From Amphibalanus amphitrite (lineage: Eukaryota > Arthropoda > Thecostraca > Balanomorpha > Balanidae): DNA of 64,000 nt. The stretch covers positions 868,001 through 932,000 of the forward strand of contig NW_024881518.1 in the NCBI RefSeq assembly GCF_019059575.1, read 5' to 3'. This document shows, piece by piece, positions 35,001 through 46,010 of this stretch. How positions within the stretch are numbered: position 1 is the first letter of the stretch; every line of letters starts with the position of its first letter. The notes under the pieces are model-generated. The model was given only the letters and a program-made list of their open reading frames with translations, did no database searches and was not told the DNA's origin. Position numbers and translations under genes: made by a program.

Positions 35001-35885
35001 AGGTACATATGTGCAATTCACTCAAGACACCCGAACATGACGCCACTTTCGCTGTGCCCAGTTGTGAGCTATACACGCAATATTGATCTAAGACGACTTC
35101 TCTAACATCAGTCCAGCATCGACGAAGGATTTTCGAAAGTGGACTGGAATGTTCACTCGTAATTCACCACTGCATTCACTCACCAGTGTAATTAACATTT
35201 TCCCGAGTCCGAATACGCAAAGGTCGCATAATCACTGTGTCAAACGTTGGAGGAAAAGAAAAATAAACATTAAAAATCTAAATTAAAGGTTTGGAACGGT
35301 TACGCCAAGTACGTGGGGGGGGGGGGGGGACAAAACTTAAGTCGGATGCTTTTGTACTTGTTATCCAATAACTGCGTAAACGTGCCTGCCTACGTTTTTC
35401 TCGATCGATTAGGCAAGTAATAAGCTATAGATAAAGTTAATGTGCGGAACTGAGAAATGCTAGTCTTTCGACCCGCTTAGGTATGTTCTAGCTCGCCTTT
35501 GTCTACTGACATTGTATTCCGTGTTTCTCGATCGGTCGGTATTGGCTAAAAGATAGGTCACCGAAACGTTTCAGTGTAATTTTTGTGACCGTGTCTCAGT
35601 GTCCAGGTGGGTCCGTGTTAAAATAATTACGCTGATAATTACGCCTGCCTATTATCAATAATATGGTTGGACGATAAAAGTAGGTGCATACAGCAGCTAT
35701 TATCATAAAAGTGTACAGCAATAAGATAAAAGTGATAAAAGCGTATACAGCAATAAAAGTGTATGTGTTGCTTGAAAACGTGATAGATTGAAGAGAACTC
35801 TGCCTCTACGCTTTGTTTGTGCTGCTAAAATTGTTTTTATGCATAGGAGGTGCGGATCTTTCTTTACGATCTTCGTGGGTTCGCC
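32052..35885. other. Non-coding stretch without firm genes
   Basis: Contains a CA/CG dinucleotide tract (about 32750-32790), GGTACCACTATGAC-type short repeats (about 33000-33065) and a 15-base G run (about 35316). GC-rich open stretches on the minus strand (32887-33102, 33246-33767) were examined and not accepted as exons. Nothing else recognised. Confidence 0.4.
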
Positions 35886-36435
35886 TTTAAAGGTAGTGTG
35901 CCACCTTTGAAAGATTTCCCATTTTATTTTTCCTAGGATAAGAAGCTTCTGTTTTTACCTAATATCGCAAAAAAATCAAAAATGGGCCTGGAATAGTGCC
36001 TTTTTCGCCTAAAAGTTTATCGGTTTTTAGATATGTATAACAACTGTAGTGGGCTCACCTGCAAACAGGCGTCGGCAACAATCGCAAATGCGGCGCACAT
36101 GTGACAATAAGCAAAGGTCATTATAGTGTTACGACCATACGACGTACGGGAATGAGTTATCAGCTGTCTAATCGTAGACAACACAATGTCGAGCCTTAAA
36201 CTGTAAGCCTGTATTGGTATTGTTTCTTTTATTTGGCTGTCGAACATTATTTATGGTTTGAAATATGATTTTATGTAAAATAATTGATATGAAAAAGCCG
36301 TCTCATAAGTTATGACCCCATTTCACCACACGCAAGTGGCAGAAATGACAATGATCAGCTGACGCATTTTTCTTGGCCGAAGTCAGAGCGCGCAGCCCGA
36401 CGCACCACCACCGCACCACAAAGTATGAGCAGAAG

Positions 36436-36657
36436 CCGCGCCCAAAGCCAGGGCCCCGGTAACGTGAGGTAGCCGAGTCGGGGCAGCGTGCGCTGACCCA
36501 AGCCGGGGCCGCAGCTTTGGGCGCGGTCTACCGCATCCCCGCGGGCAGCCCCGGGCTATCACATGACACCGGGAGGGCGCGCGGCTCCGGCTTGGGTCAG
36601 CGCACGCTGCCCTGACTCGGCTACCTCACGTTACCGGGGCCCTGGCTTTGGGCGCGG
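36436..36657. repeat. 71 bp inverted repeat (long hairpin)
   Basis: Arms 36436-36506 and 36587-36657 are inverted copies with one mismatch in 71 bases and an 80 bp spacer. CTTTGGGCGCGGTCTACCGC also occurs directly in the spacer (about 36515) and across the right arm end (about 36645). GC-rich, unlike the AT-rich flanks. Confidence 0.85.
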
Positions 36658-36768
36658 TCTACCGCACCACCTAACAGGCGTGTTCGAAACCGCAGGAGCT
36701 GATGATGAACGGGTTTATCGAAACTTGATTGGATGAGCATATCGGTAATAGCGATTTCAGTGTGTGCA

Positions 36769-36774
36769 TTTATT
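36769..36774 (-). terminator. Polyadenylation signal of lectin-2
   Basis: AATAAA on the minus strand, 225 bp past the lectin-2 stop, inside the MITE 35892-36967. Confidence 0.45.
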
Positions 36775-36998
36775 GTTCATAGTGGTGTGAAATGTGGTTG
36801 GGGTACGACCGACAACCCGTCGGGGCGAATTTCGCACTGGGGTACTCAAAATTTGAAGAATTTAAGACGTTTCCACGAGTTTTGAAGGTATGGATAAGTT
36901 CTAAAAATCCGGTTCTCCTTATCTGGGCCATTAACTCCATACGGTCCAGGAAAGCTGGCACACTACCTTTAAAGAACAATCTCCCGGCAACCGACGGC

Positions 36999-38654
36999 TC
37001 ACATCCAGTCCTCGTAGCGCGTTCCGAACGCGGCGATACTCTGCCACTGGGGATGGGTGAGGTTGTTCTCCTGACGCACGTGCACGTAGCGGCCGGCCAG
37101 CGGCACGTGGCACGTGAACCGGCGCGAGAACCCGGCCGCCACGAAGGTGCCCAGCTGGCGGTGACAGAGCGGCGCGTCGGCCCAGTCGTCGGGCCGAGAG
37201 CCGACGCGCAGCTCTGTCCACAGCACGTCTCCCGTCTGCGCGCCGGCCACGTAGAGCAGGCGCGTGACCAGCCGCCGGGCGCCCAGGTCGTAGCTCCACC
37301 AGGCCGTCTGCTCGCCGCTGGAGGTGGCCGGATGCTGCAGCGGCTCCGGAGCCTCCGCCAGCAGATCGTCGCCCACAAACTCGCACAGCTGGGGCAGGGC
37401 GAGCTCGCAGCCGACGTCGTGGAGTGTCCAGCCGCCAAAGCCGGACGCCACGCAATCCTCATCGTTTCCGTTATCCGGCTGAGAGGGGTACCAAAACGCC
37501 GATGAGGTGTTGAACTCGTCGCCATCCACAGTGACGAAATAACCCTCCTCGGCGCGTTCGTTGATGCCGATTCCAAACTTATAAACACCCTGGATACTGT
37601 AAGTTTCAAAGACGGTCTTAAGAGCGTCTGTCTGCCTGGGAACGTAGGTTATTCCACCCAGGTGGAGACAGGCATTGGCAGCGTCAGTGGCGAATGCGTA
37701 AGTGTCGGTGAGCCTCAGCCAGGATCCGGCCAGGTCGTCGTAGCCTTCCGGAGGGCTACCGTCGTCGCGGTCAAACTGCCACACGTAGCTGATGACGGCG
37801 GGGAGCGGCTCGGCACTGGGCTGCTGCTCGGCGGCCGGCCACTGGACGCACTGGCCGGCGCTGAACTCCACCGCCCAGCAGTCGACGGCGCGGCTGCACG
37901 CCCGCTGACACTCGGCCAGCGTGGGCTGCTGCTGCCGGCGCAGCGGCTGGCCGACCAGCAGCGTGCTGGTCAGCGGCACCCAGCGGCCGCCGTCGCGATG
38001 GCAGACCAGCGGTCCGTCCGGCCGCCAGCCGGGCCCGCACTGGCAGCTGCCCGGCAGAGCGGCCTCCTGGTGGCTGCAGTGCGCGCCGCCGGCCACCAGC
38101 AGGCGGCACTCGGCGTCTGAGGCGCACGGCTGGCCCAGCCAGCTGACGCCGCGCCGCCGGCCGCCGCTCCAGCCGTCCACACTCAGCCGGCTCTCACCGG
38201 CCCACAGCAGCACGTCGGTGAGGGCGCAGCTGCCGGCCGCCCAGTCGAACTCGAAGCCCAGACACCGCAGCTCGGCCAGACATCGGTGCTGGCACTGACA
38301 GGTCGAGTCGGCCGGAAACGTGGCGAAACGCGCCGCCTCCGGGAGCAGCTGCTGACCGGTGGCAATACCGGCGAACTGGTAGAACGAGGACGGCAGCGTC
38401 ATCTCCCTGCTCTTCAACATGTCCAGCGCCTCCGTCGGTAGGTGAGATAATGTATTTTCGCCTCTGGCAACATCCTTTTCATAGGTATTGTTCACAGTTA
38501 TTGTATTTTCATAGGTAATGTTTGTTGTCAGACCTTCTGCTAAAAGCAGCGTCGGGTCGGTCACTATCAACATCAGAAGCGGCATCATCATGATCGTCGA
38601 CAGCAGGCTCACGGCCTCCGGGAGGTGACGGTGCCGTCCGGGGCGTCTGACCAT
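36999..38654 (-). CDS. Secreted multidomain lectin, lectin-2 (inverted paralog of lectin-1)
   Basis: The 551-residue product has the same order as lectin-1: signal peptide, glycosylated linker, apple-like module, EGF/EB-like segment, second apple-like module, C-type lectin domain, fucolectin-like domain. I use the ATG at 38654, homologous to the lectin-1 start; the frame is open 43 codons further but those are not shared. Residues 1-302 differ from lectin-1 at about 12 positions. By contrast about 28 of the next 70 residues differ (first half of the C-type lectin domain), and one residue is inserted (QPDNGNDEDC versus QPNNENEDC). QPD is the triplet classically linked to galactose-type binding, while lectin-1 has QPN. 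Homology to lectin-1 spans about 38713 to the stop and ends there. The gene is intronless. A MITE cluster begins about 210 bp upstream of the start. Confidence 0.85.
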   Translation of the reverse strand: MVRRPGRHRHLPEAVSLLSTIMMMPLLMLIVTDPTLLLAEGLTTNITYENTITVNNTYEKDVARGENTLSHLPTEALDMLKSREMTLPSSFYQFAGIATGQQLLPEAARFATFPADSTCQCQHRCLAELRCLGFEFDWAAGSCALTDVLLWAGESRLSVDGWSGGRRRGVSWLGQPCASDAECRLLVAGGAHCSHQEAALPGSCQCGPGWRPDGPLVCHRDGGRWVPLTSTLLVGQPLRRQQQPTLAECQRACSRAVDCWAVEFSAGQCVQWPAAEQQPSAEPLPAVISYVWQFDRDDGSPPEGYDDLAGSWLRLTDTYAFATDAANACLHLGGITYVPRQTDALKTVFETYSIQGVYKFGIGINERAEEGYFVTVDGDEFNTSSAFWYPSQPDNGNDEDCVASGFGGWTLHDVGCELALPQLCEFVGDDLLAEAPEPLQHPATSSGEQTAWWSYDLGARRLVTRLLYVAGAQTGDVLWTELRVGSRPDDWADAPLCHRQLGTFVAAGFSRRFTCHVPLAGRYVHVRQENNLTHPQWQSIAAFGTRYEDWM

Positions 38655-39689
38655 GACGGCGGTCGGAGACCAACTGCTCAGGGAGGTGCGTCCATCGACC
38701 GAGCGACCGACCGTGTTCTGTAGCGTTGGGCTGGCGTTAGAGAGGCAGAACGGTAGCCTGGATACGAGCAGCCTTGTGACCAATGGTAGACGGTGCAGTC
38801 TTCAAATACGAGTATACACAGAGAGTTGGGAGGGGAGACGGCTCTTTGCGCTTTTGGCATCTTAACCCGCGCCCGGCTGGGGGTCCTGGATTTCCACGCC
38901 CTGCTGGGGGTGTTTGAACACCCCCTTCTAACTCGGCTCCTGGGCCACCTAGCGATACGCGGAAGGCGGCGTTCGAAAGAGCGCCAAAAATAATGACGAA
39001 ATCACTTCGGTCAATTTTTTGGTCAGGTCAAAGGTCAGGTCACCAGAGGTCATTGAAGGCAAAATTTCGCCGATTTCCAGGTCAAATGTCGACAATTTCC
39101 AGGAAGCCAACGCATAACTCGGGAACCAATAGAGCTACAGCGCCGCGGAAAAGCGCATTCGATAGCCCTATTAACGCCCTTTCTGAGTAATTCTCTCAGA
39201 TTTGACCTAACGTCAACGGTTTTGCCTGCAGGGGGCAAAAACTGCAAAAATAGCCGATTTTTTTCGAAAACAGTTTTCTGCAATAACTTTTGACCCAAGC
39301 CTTGTACGAGCTTACTTTTACCGGCATCGTGTTCCTCTCGTCAAGACGCATCGAATGAACTATAACTTTACCTTGAAAGGTCAATTTGAAAATTTGACCT
39401 TAGGTCAAGGCCATGACCTGACCGTTAAGGGTCATGTTGCATATCAGTCGATCCGTATCGTCGAGCTGAAGACATCTAAGGCGTTTTCACCGCTCTAGCA
39501 TGCCTCTATCAAAAGTTATTTGCGAAAAACTGCTAGACACCATTCGTGACCTGAGATGATCTCAGGGGCATAAACAGGGGTCACGGACACCATTTTCATG
39601 TTCAGTGTGTCTAAACCACTTGTAATTCAGTGTTTGGGAGTGTTTATAATGTCTTTCGTCCAAAAGAGGCCCATTTCAATTTTCTCCCA

Positions 39690-41050
39690 TTGATATGTTT
39701 TCAAATATAGCCTTATGTTCAATGATTGCGGAATGCAAAAGGTAACAAAATTAATTTTGTAATTAACCCGCGACCGCCTGGGGGGGGGGTCGGATCCGAC
39801 CCCCCCCCCTCCGTTTTTCTCGAATAACTCATGAACCGCTTGCGCTATCAACTTGAAACTTCGCATACCTTCTCCCCCATCAATTTGACGTCTCCTGTGC
39901 AATTTTTAAGAAAAAATTTTCAAAAATTTCTGAGCTATATCGATTTTAGTGATGTAACTACATGGCGTTTTCAGTCAAAAAATGGTAAATGTTTAAAAAA
40001 TCGCCAAAAATCGAGGTTTTAAGCAAATTGCAAATTAAGGACATGAAAAGACGCAGCTCAACGAGTTCTTTAAAATGGCTATCTCGGATTTTCCATAAAA
40101 TGCGTTTTTCACCCCTAAAAATTCAAAAAACTATATTTTTTAGAAAACAGCTAATAAAATCCAAAATTTTGAGAATTTCCAAAAAACCGGAATATATGTT
40201 ATAGAGCTCTATTAGAACATTAGATGTCCCAAATTTCAACTTTCTATCTTGATTTTTGACCCCCAAATTGTAAAAAATAGCTCCAACATGCATAGGGCAC
40301 GGTGACGTCATCAGCATTTTCGCGAATTAGAGGCTTTTCTGAACATCGCATGTGAAAACAAATGGCACCACTAGATTCCTGGGACAAAGCTAGTCTAGAA
40401 AAGTGCATTTTTATGTCAAAAATAAAAAGTTGAAAAATTGACGTTTTTTCTTAGCCCTCGTTTAGTTATGTATGGTATAAACGATTTTTTATGCTTTCAA
40501 TGCACACTTATCACCAGCACAGTGACTTGGGGTCACATATAACCATTACCATCGGATTTGGCGTCAAAAATAAGCCATAAAACATGTGTCGCACGCCCAT
40601 GTAGCAGAAAGTGAAAACCGTGACCTTTCGTGACCTGACCTGACCTTGACCCGTACTTAGTATGACCCCTATACGCACATGGTACCTTCACTAGGTCTTT
40701 GAGGTCATTTGTGGTGAGTTTCGAGCAGCAGCTATCGATTCCGCTGTCCGTAAGCCTAATCATGCAAAACCCCTGAATTTGACCTTTGACCTGACCTTGA
40801 CCCGAAAGTTGACCTCAATCTTAAAATCTTAAGAGTGCTTTGGGAAGGTCTCGTAGAGACCTTTCGAACGCCGCCTCGCGGGGCTCGATACGACCATTGG
40901 TTCTCGAGATAACAGGGGGGGGGGGGTCGGATCCGACCCCCCCCCAGGCTGATGTGGGTACGGAAATAGCCCAGGCGGTGCCGGGTTAATTTTGGAACCT
41001 TTTGCATTCCGCAATCATTGAACATAAGGTTATATTTGAAAACATATATA
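39690..41050. repeat. Foldback arms around the nested MITE
   Basis: ATATGTTTTCAAATATAGCC...GATTGCGGAATGCAAAAGG (39692-39745) is inverted at about 40995-41048. The two arms frame the TTAA insertion 39767-40985 and are absent from the sister MITE at 41466, so they are a separate insertion. Confidence 0.7.
39767..40985. mobile_element. PiggyBac-type MITE (CCCGCGACCGCCTGGG family), copy 2
   Basis: Flanked by TTAA (39763-39766, 40986-40989). Very similar over its whole length to 24764-25999, including the GTCGGATCCGAC palindromes. Main differences are homopolymer lengths and scattered substitutions. Confidence 0.85.
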
Positions 41051-41465
41051 TGTCATAGTGCTGTTCATACAAGTACTTCGCCATTTACTTGCCATTCTCC
41101 CATTGACTTATATGGGGAGGTCGCAAAACTGACCTGACCTTAGGTCACCAATATTAAAATTCCGAGATATACATTTTATAGGTACCGTTACCCTCATCAA
41201 TCGCTGAAAGTTTTAAAGCGATCGGTCACTCGGTGTAGCTATGGCAGACATTGAAACTTTTTATGAGGTGAGGTCACTTCAAGTGACCTGGTGACCTGAC
41301 CTTGAATGACCTTGGTCTGAAATTTTTACAACATGTGTAGAATTGATGTATGATAAGGTGTACCAAAAACGGCGGCGCTCCGCGCCGCCGTTTTTGAGAT
41401 ATTAGTGAAAAACCACAAGGGAGGTGTTCAAACACCCCCCCCCCCCCCAGCAGGGCGCGGGTTAA

Positions 41466-42642
41466 CCCGCGCCGTGCTGGTGGCCTGAACTTTCCGCCGA
41501 GTGCTGGGGGGGGGGGCGTTTTCACGCCCCCCCATCTAACTCGGCTCCTGGGCCACGTAGCGACACGCGGTAAGCGGCAATCGAAAGAGCGTCAAAAATA
41601 AAGACGAAAACACTTCGGTCATTTTTTGGGTCAGGTCAAAGGTCAGGTCACCAGAGGTCACCAAAGGTAAAATGTTGACTATTTCAACATTTTGGAAACT
41701 GCCAACGGCTATCTCGGGAACCGATAGAGCTACAGCGCCGCGGAAAAGCGCATTCGATAGCCCTTTTACAGACCTTTCTGAGTAATGTTCTCAGATTTGA
41801 CCTCAGGTCAACGGTTTAGCCTCCAGAGGGCAAAAACTCCAAAAATAGCCGTTTTTACAAAAAACGTTTTTTCGTCAATATCTTTTGACTCATAAGCGCC
41901 ATGACATTACTTTTGCCAGCATCGTGTTCCTCTCGTCGAGACGCGTCGAATGAACTATTCGTTGACCTTGAAAGGTCATTTTGAAAATTTGACCTCAGGT
42001 CAAGGTCATGACCTGACCGAAAAGGGTCATGTTGCATATCAGTCGATCCGTATCGTCGAGCTGAACACATCTGACGTGTTTTCACCGCTCTAGCACGTCT
42101 CTATCAAAAGTTATAGCCAAAAAACTGCTGGCGACCGTTCATGACCTGAGATGACCTCAGGGGCACACAGAGGGGTCACAGGTGCATTTTTCCTATTCAG
42201 TGTGTCATGTTTACCTATGAACCGATGTTTGAGAGCGTTTTGAACGATATTCGTCCAAAAGAGGCGCATTTCAATTTTCTCCCATTGACTTATAATGGAG
42301 AGGTCGCAAAATTGACCTGACCTTAGGTCACAGATATCAAAAATCCGAGATATACATTTTATACATACTGTTACTCATATCAATCGCTGAAAGTTTCAAA
42401 GTGATCGTTCAGTCGGTGTAGCTATAGCGAGCCTTTGAACTTTTTCTGAGGTAAGGTCACTTGACGTGACCTGGTGACCTGACCTTGAACGGCCTAGGTC
42501 TGAAATTTTCACAACATGTGCGGAAATGATGTAGGAACACGTGTACCAAAAACGGCGGCGCTGCGCGCCGCCGTTTTTGAGATATTCGCGAAAAACCTGA
42601 GGGGGGGGGCGTAAAAACGCCCCCCCCCCAGCACGGCGCGGG
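41466..42642. mobile_element. PiggyBac-type MITE (CCCGCGCCGTGCTGG family)
   Basis: Shares the single TTAA at 41462-41465 with the element to its left; right TTAA at 42643-42646. G-tract/CGTTTTCACG/C-tract palindromes sit inside the ends. Has AGGTCAAAGGTCAGGTCA words near 41640 and a GGCGGCGC...GCGCCGCC hairpin near the right end. Non-coding. Confidence 0.85.
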
Positions 42643-42843
42643 TTAATGAAGATAGCGTGGGAAAATAGAAAATCGAGCATGCTGATTTCCACGAGAGAGT
42701 AGAATTAATGCCAAAGAGTAATGTCATACACGGTTACAATAGGCAAATATCCCCTAAGTCGGCTTTAATTTTTTTTTGCAAAACAAAGTTTTTAAGCAAA
42801 TAAGTGCCAGCACGTTTGTATGGTGAAGGCGAGTGGAAATTAA

Positions 42844-43452
42844 GGGTGCGTTCGGAGAGCGCGGAATATTCCCCGTCATCGTGAAAATTCCCCGTGTTGC
42901 GTTCGGAGAGGGACATTCCATACCGCCAATTTCAAGGATCGCCGCTACTGCGCCAAGTTGAGTTCGTGGGATTTTGTTTGGGTTATTTGGTTATTTAGAA
43001 CGCTACATCTATGGCAAGATGTAATAAGAATGAAGCTCTTGAAGAAAGAACAACTAAGAAAAATCACAATTATTTTCAAAAAGTCCCATCTGTACTGTGC
43101 CCCCCCCCCCCCCCCCACCCCAAACACACACAACACAACACTTAAAATTATCGTTTTCATTGCTTCCGCAACTGAGTAAGCATTATCAATTGTTGGATTT
43201 GCAATAAAACTGATCAGGGTGGAAACAAACGCAAGAAATATCCATTTATATTCAATAATATACTCACTCGAGCATACCGATGGGCGCCGCCATCTTGACG
43301 GGAACGACGCGTGAGATGCTTTTTAGATTCCGCGCTTTCCGCGTCCATTCCGCGGAACTTTCCCCGGGAATCGCTCTCCGAACGGCACATTCGGCGGAAA
43401 TTTCATGCCGGCGTGGAATATTCCCCGGGAATCTGCCTCTCCGAACGCACCC
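42844..43452. mobile_element. PIF/Harbinger-type MITE
   Basis: TIRs GGGTGCGTTCGGAGAG at both ends with TAA duplicated (42841-42843, 43453-43455). The TWA duplication and the TIR are typical of Harbinger MITEs. Subterminal ATTCCCCG/CGGGGAAT repeats. 609 bp, non-coding; includes a 16-base C run. Confidence 0.8.
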
Positions 43453-43493
43453 TAAATGAACCGGCTTGGAATATATATTACTGACCGGGCCGA

Positions 43494-43976
43494 CGAAATT
43501 ATTTGGAAACGAGGTTTGCAAAATTGACGGAGGCCCGAGTGCGGAGCACGAGGGCCGGAGTCAAATTTTGCAAGCCGAGTTTCCAAATAATTTCGTACGG
43601 CTGAGGCAAGGCTGAGGTCAGTAAGATTTTTCCCATACCTGCTACATTGCATGATTAAATCGAGACATCCAGGCATTTAAACGGCACGTGCACTGTACCA
43701 CACTTTTCAAAGTTTAATGCAATGCTTTAATATTACCAGCCGTGTGGTTCAAGGGGTGTGGTTAAACACGTTGAACCACACGGCTGCTGACGTCGCTATC
43801 ATATAGTTGTGAGCTTTTTGGCAGGTATGGGAAACACCTTCCAGCCCTAAGGCCGGGAATTCAATAAATGTCACCTCGCTTTTTTTTAGCAAAATCACCT
43901 CGGGCCTAACGGCCCTCGGAGTTTTCGCTAAAAAACCTCGGTGACATTTATTGAATCATCCCGGCCCCGGGCAGGA
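43494..43976. repeat. Three consecutive palindromes
   Basis: 43494-43595 (CGAAATTATTTGGAAAC inverted), 43629-43834 (TTTCCCATACCTGC ends, with an inner CAGCCGTGTGGTTCAA hairpin at 43737-43786), and 43851-43976 (GGCCGGGAATTCAATAAATG inverted). All look like foldback MITEs. Confidence 0.65.
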
Positions 43977-45232
43977 ATATATTTTCCTACATGCCGCAGG
44001 CTGCATACCTGCTAATTAGTTTCGACAGGTTTTGGTGACACTTTTATACGATTGTTTTGTCCATAATTTCCTAACAGTGATTGCGCTACTGCTGTGGATA
44101 AAGCTTTAAAGAAAATTTATAGAAGAAAATGCATCAAAACTCCTTACTTCAAAAAGAATCGCGTCTGAAAACATCAACTCAGAATGGCACAACAAGTGAA
44201 TATCCAAAGAACATAGGTAATACATGAATGATTTGCCAAGACATAAGAACAAGAAGAAAGTATAATATTCCTAGTGATTAAACGTGAATTTTTCAGTGCT
44301 TTTGCAAGAATCTTTACTTTATTCATGTAGTCGTACGTTGTTGATACCCTTTGGCTAAACTTCGTGAAATACATTATATTTTACCATATTTTACATGTTT
44401 GTTTCGAGGAAAGGACTACAAACTTTTGTACGAAATATTTCAAAACCCTTGATGAGCAGAGCAGATATTGTTTACCAAAAAAATGTTAGTTTTTTAATTT
44501 TACGAGGCAAATATCATGCAATAATGATGTCAATTATACACTCCCTATCAATTATACCACTGGGCTAATGCGATAAACAATAGTTTAGAGGTCATTGCCC
44601 TGGGCAGTAAACCCGGGCAGTAAACTTTGTTTACTGCCCGGCCTATCAAATAACATGGCGCATTTTGACACCGACAGTTTCTTGGTCATAGTTTTACTGC
44701 CCGGCTCGTGCTGTGCTTAAGACATACCCCGGCATGTAGGAAATGGTCAAGCTCAAGGCCATTACATAAGCTCAGGTAGCCTCAGATGACTCTGAAAGGA
44801 GTGATTATATTGTATTTGTTAGGAGTTATATTGTATTTATAAGGAGTGATTATATTGAGTGATTATAGATGTATTTGCTGACAACAATCTGAAATTTAGC
44901 CTCCACCATGGTCTTAACAATAATAGGTACTGTGGCGAAGATAACTGGTTAGAGTAAAATGATTACGGAGCGAGCGTAGTCTTTCCTTAGATTAACGGAA
45001 ATTAATACATACTTTACGGTGCGTTCACTGGGGATTAACCGTGCGTTAATTCGAAGGTAGCCGTGCACCAATTTAAATTGGTGCACGCGCGTGCAGTGAT
45101 GACTTTCTCGACTGAAGTTTTTCGGAAGGGTCATTGACTTTATTCTAAGAATTCCATAAAAGGCCCTTTTAGTGTCATGGACTAAGTTTAATTTTAATTC
45201 AAATTCGCACCGTTAAGCATGTATTAATTAGT
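43977..45232. repeat. AT-rich spacer with MITE ends
   Basis: TTTCCTACATGCCG (about 43990) is inverted as CGGCATGTAGGAAA (about 44730), suggesting an element of about 0.75 kb. A perfect 24 bp palindrome GTGCACCAATTTAAATTGGT continues to 45086 from 45063. No gene. Confidence 0.5.
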
Positions 45233-45395
45233 TTAACACATGGTTTCCGTGCATAAATGGTTTTAACGCACTCGTGGATGGAATGGAGCACTCGTGCGTT
45301 AATGCACTCTTTTCACTCGTGCATTAACGCACTCGTGCTCCAACCCATCCACGTCGTGCGTTAAAACCATTTACACACGGGAAACCATGTGTTAA
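45233..45395. repeat. 163 bp foldback
   Basis: TTAACACATGGTTTCCGTGC at the left is inverted at the right end. The arms continue through AATGGTTTTAACGCACTCGTG and GTGCGTTAATGCA to a loop near 45310. Confidence 0.75.
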
Positions 45396-45414
45396 TATAT
45401 ATTTCTGAGTATGA

Positions 45415-46010
45415 GCGGCCGGCCGGCCGGCCGGCCGTGCGGACGCTTTTGCGAGGCTTATATCTCAGCAACCACTTGACCGATTTACACGGGGTAATTT
45501 TTGTAGGGTAGCTTCATTCCTTCTACCAAGTATTGGACTATTCCCGATGCATGTGGGTGACCCCTTATGCACGTGCCACGCGCAAAACGAAGAGGTGTCA
45601 GTTTTGTAATTGTTGCAATATCTCGGTAACTACTTGGCCGATTGCGCTGAAAGTTGGCATGTAGGTAGGCACCCACTAGGCACTGCATATCCATGTGCCA
45701 CAGTTGGGGTGCTGCTGCACGTGCGCACGTGCAGGGGTCGATTCCAGATCTCGAGAACGGCTGGACCGATGGCGCTCAAATTTGGTACACGATTAGGGAC
45801 CAGTTAGTAAGGTGCCGTGCACAAGTCAGTTGGGACCTATTCTGCACGTGCGCACGTGCAGGGTGCCGCTTCCAGATCTCGAGAACGGCTGGGCCGATTG
45901 TGCTCAAATTTGGCACATCGCTAGAGACCGGTTAGTAGGGTGCCGTGCACAAGTCAGTTGGAGGTACCCCCTCGAAATTTCGCACGCGCAAGGCTCACCC
46001 TCTCGCTCGC
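45415..46010 (+). repeat. GGCC tract and about 129 bp tandem repeats
   Basis: GGCCGGCC runs at 45418-45437, then roughly four degenerate units of about 130 bp carrying CTCGAGAACGGCTGG and GCTCAAATTTGG. The last two are close copies (45750 and 45879). Each unit carries the perfect palindrome GCACGTGCGCACGTGC. Confidence 0.7.

Larger units (their letters stand above)
35892..36967. mobile_element. MITE with AAAGGTAGTGTGCCA ends next to lectin-2
   Basis: Left end TTTAAAGGTAGTGTGCCA (35886 on), right end TGGCACACTACCTTTAAA (to 36973): inverted ends with TTTAAA or TTAA duplicated. It starts 26 bp beyond the lectin-2 stop codon. It encloses the long hairpin at 36436-36657 and the only nearby minus-strand AATAAA. 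Confidence 0.65.
38866..41461. mobile_element. PiggyBac-type MITE (CCCGCGCCCGGCTGGGG family), interrupted
   Basis: TTAA at 38862-38865 and 41462-41465. Ends CCCGCGCCCGGCTGGGG and CCCAGCAGGGCGCGGG, with GGGTGTTTGAACACCCC palindromes near both. The body matches 41466-42642 but is split by a foldback (about 39690-41050) and, inside that, by the MITE 39767-40985. AGGTCAAAGGTCA lies at 39025-39037. Confidence 0.8.
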
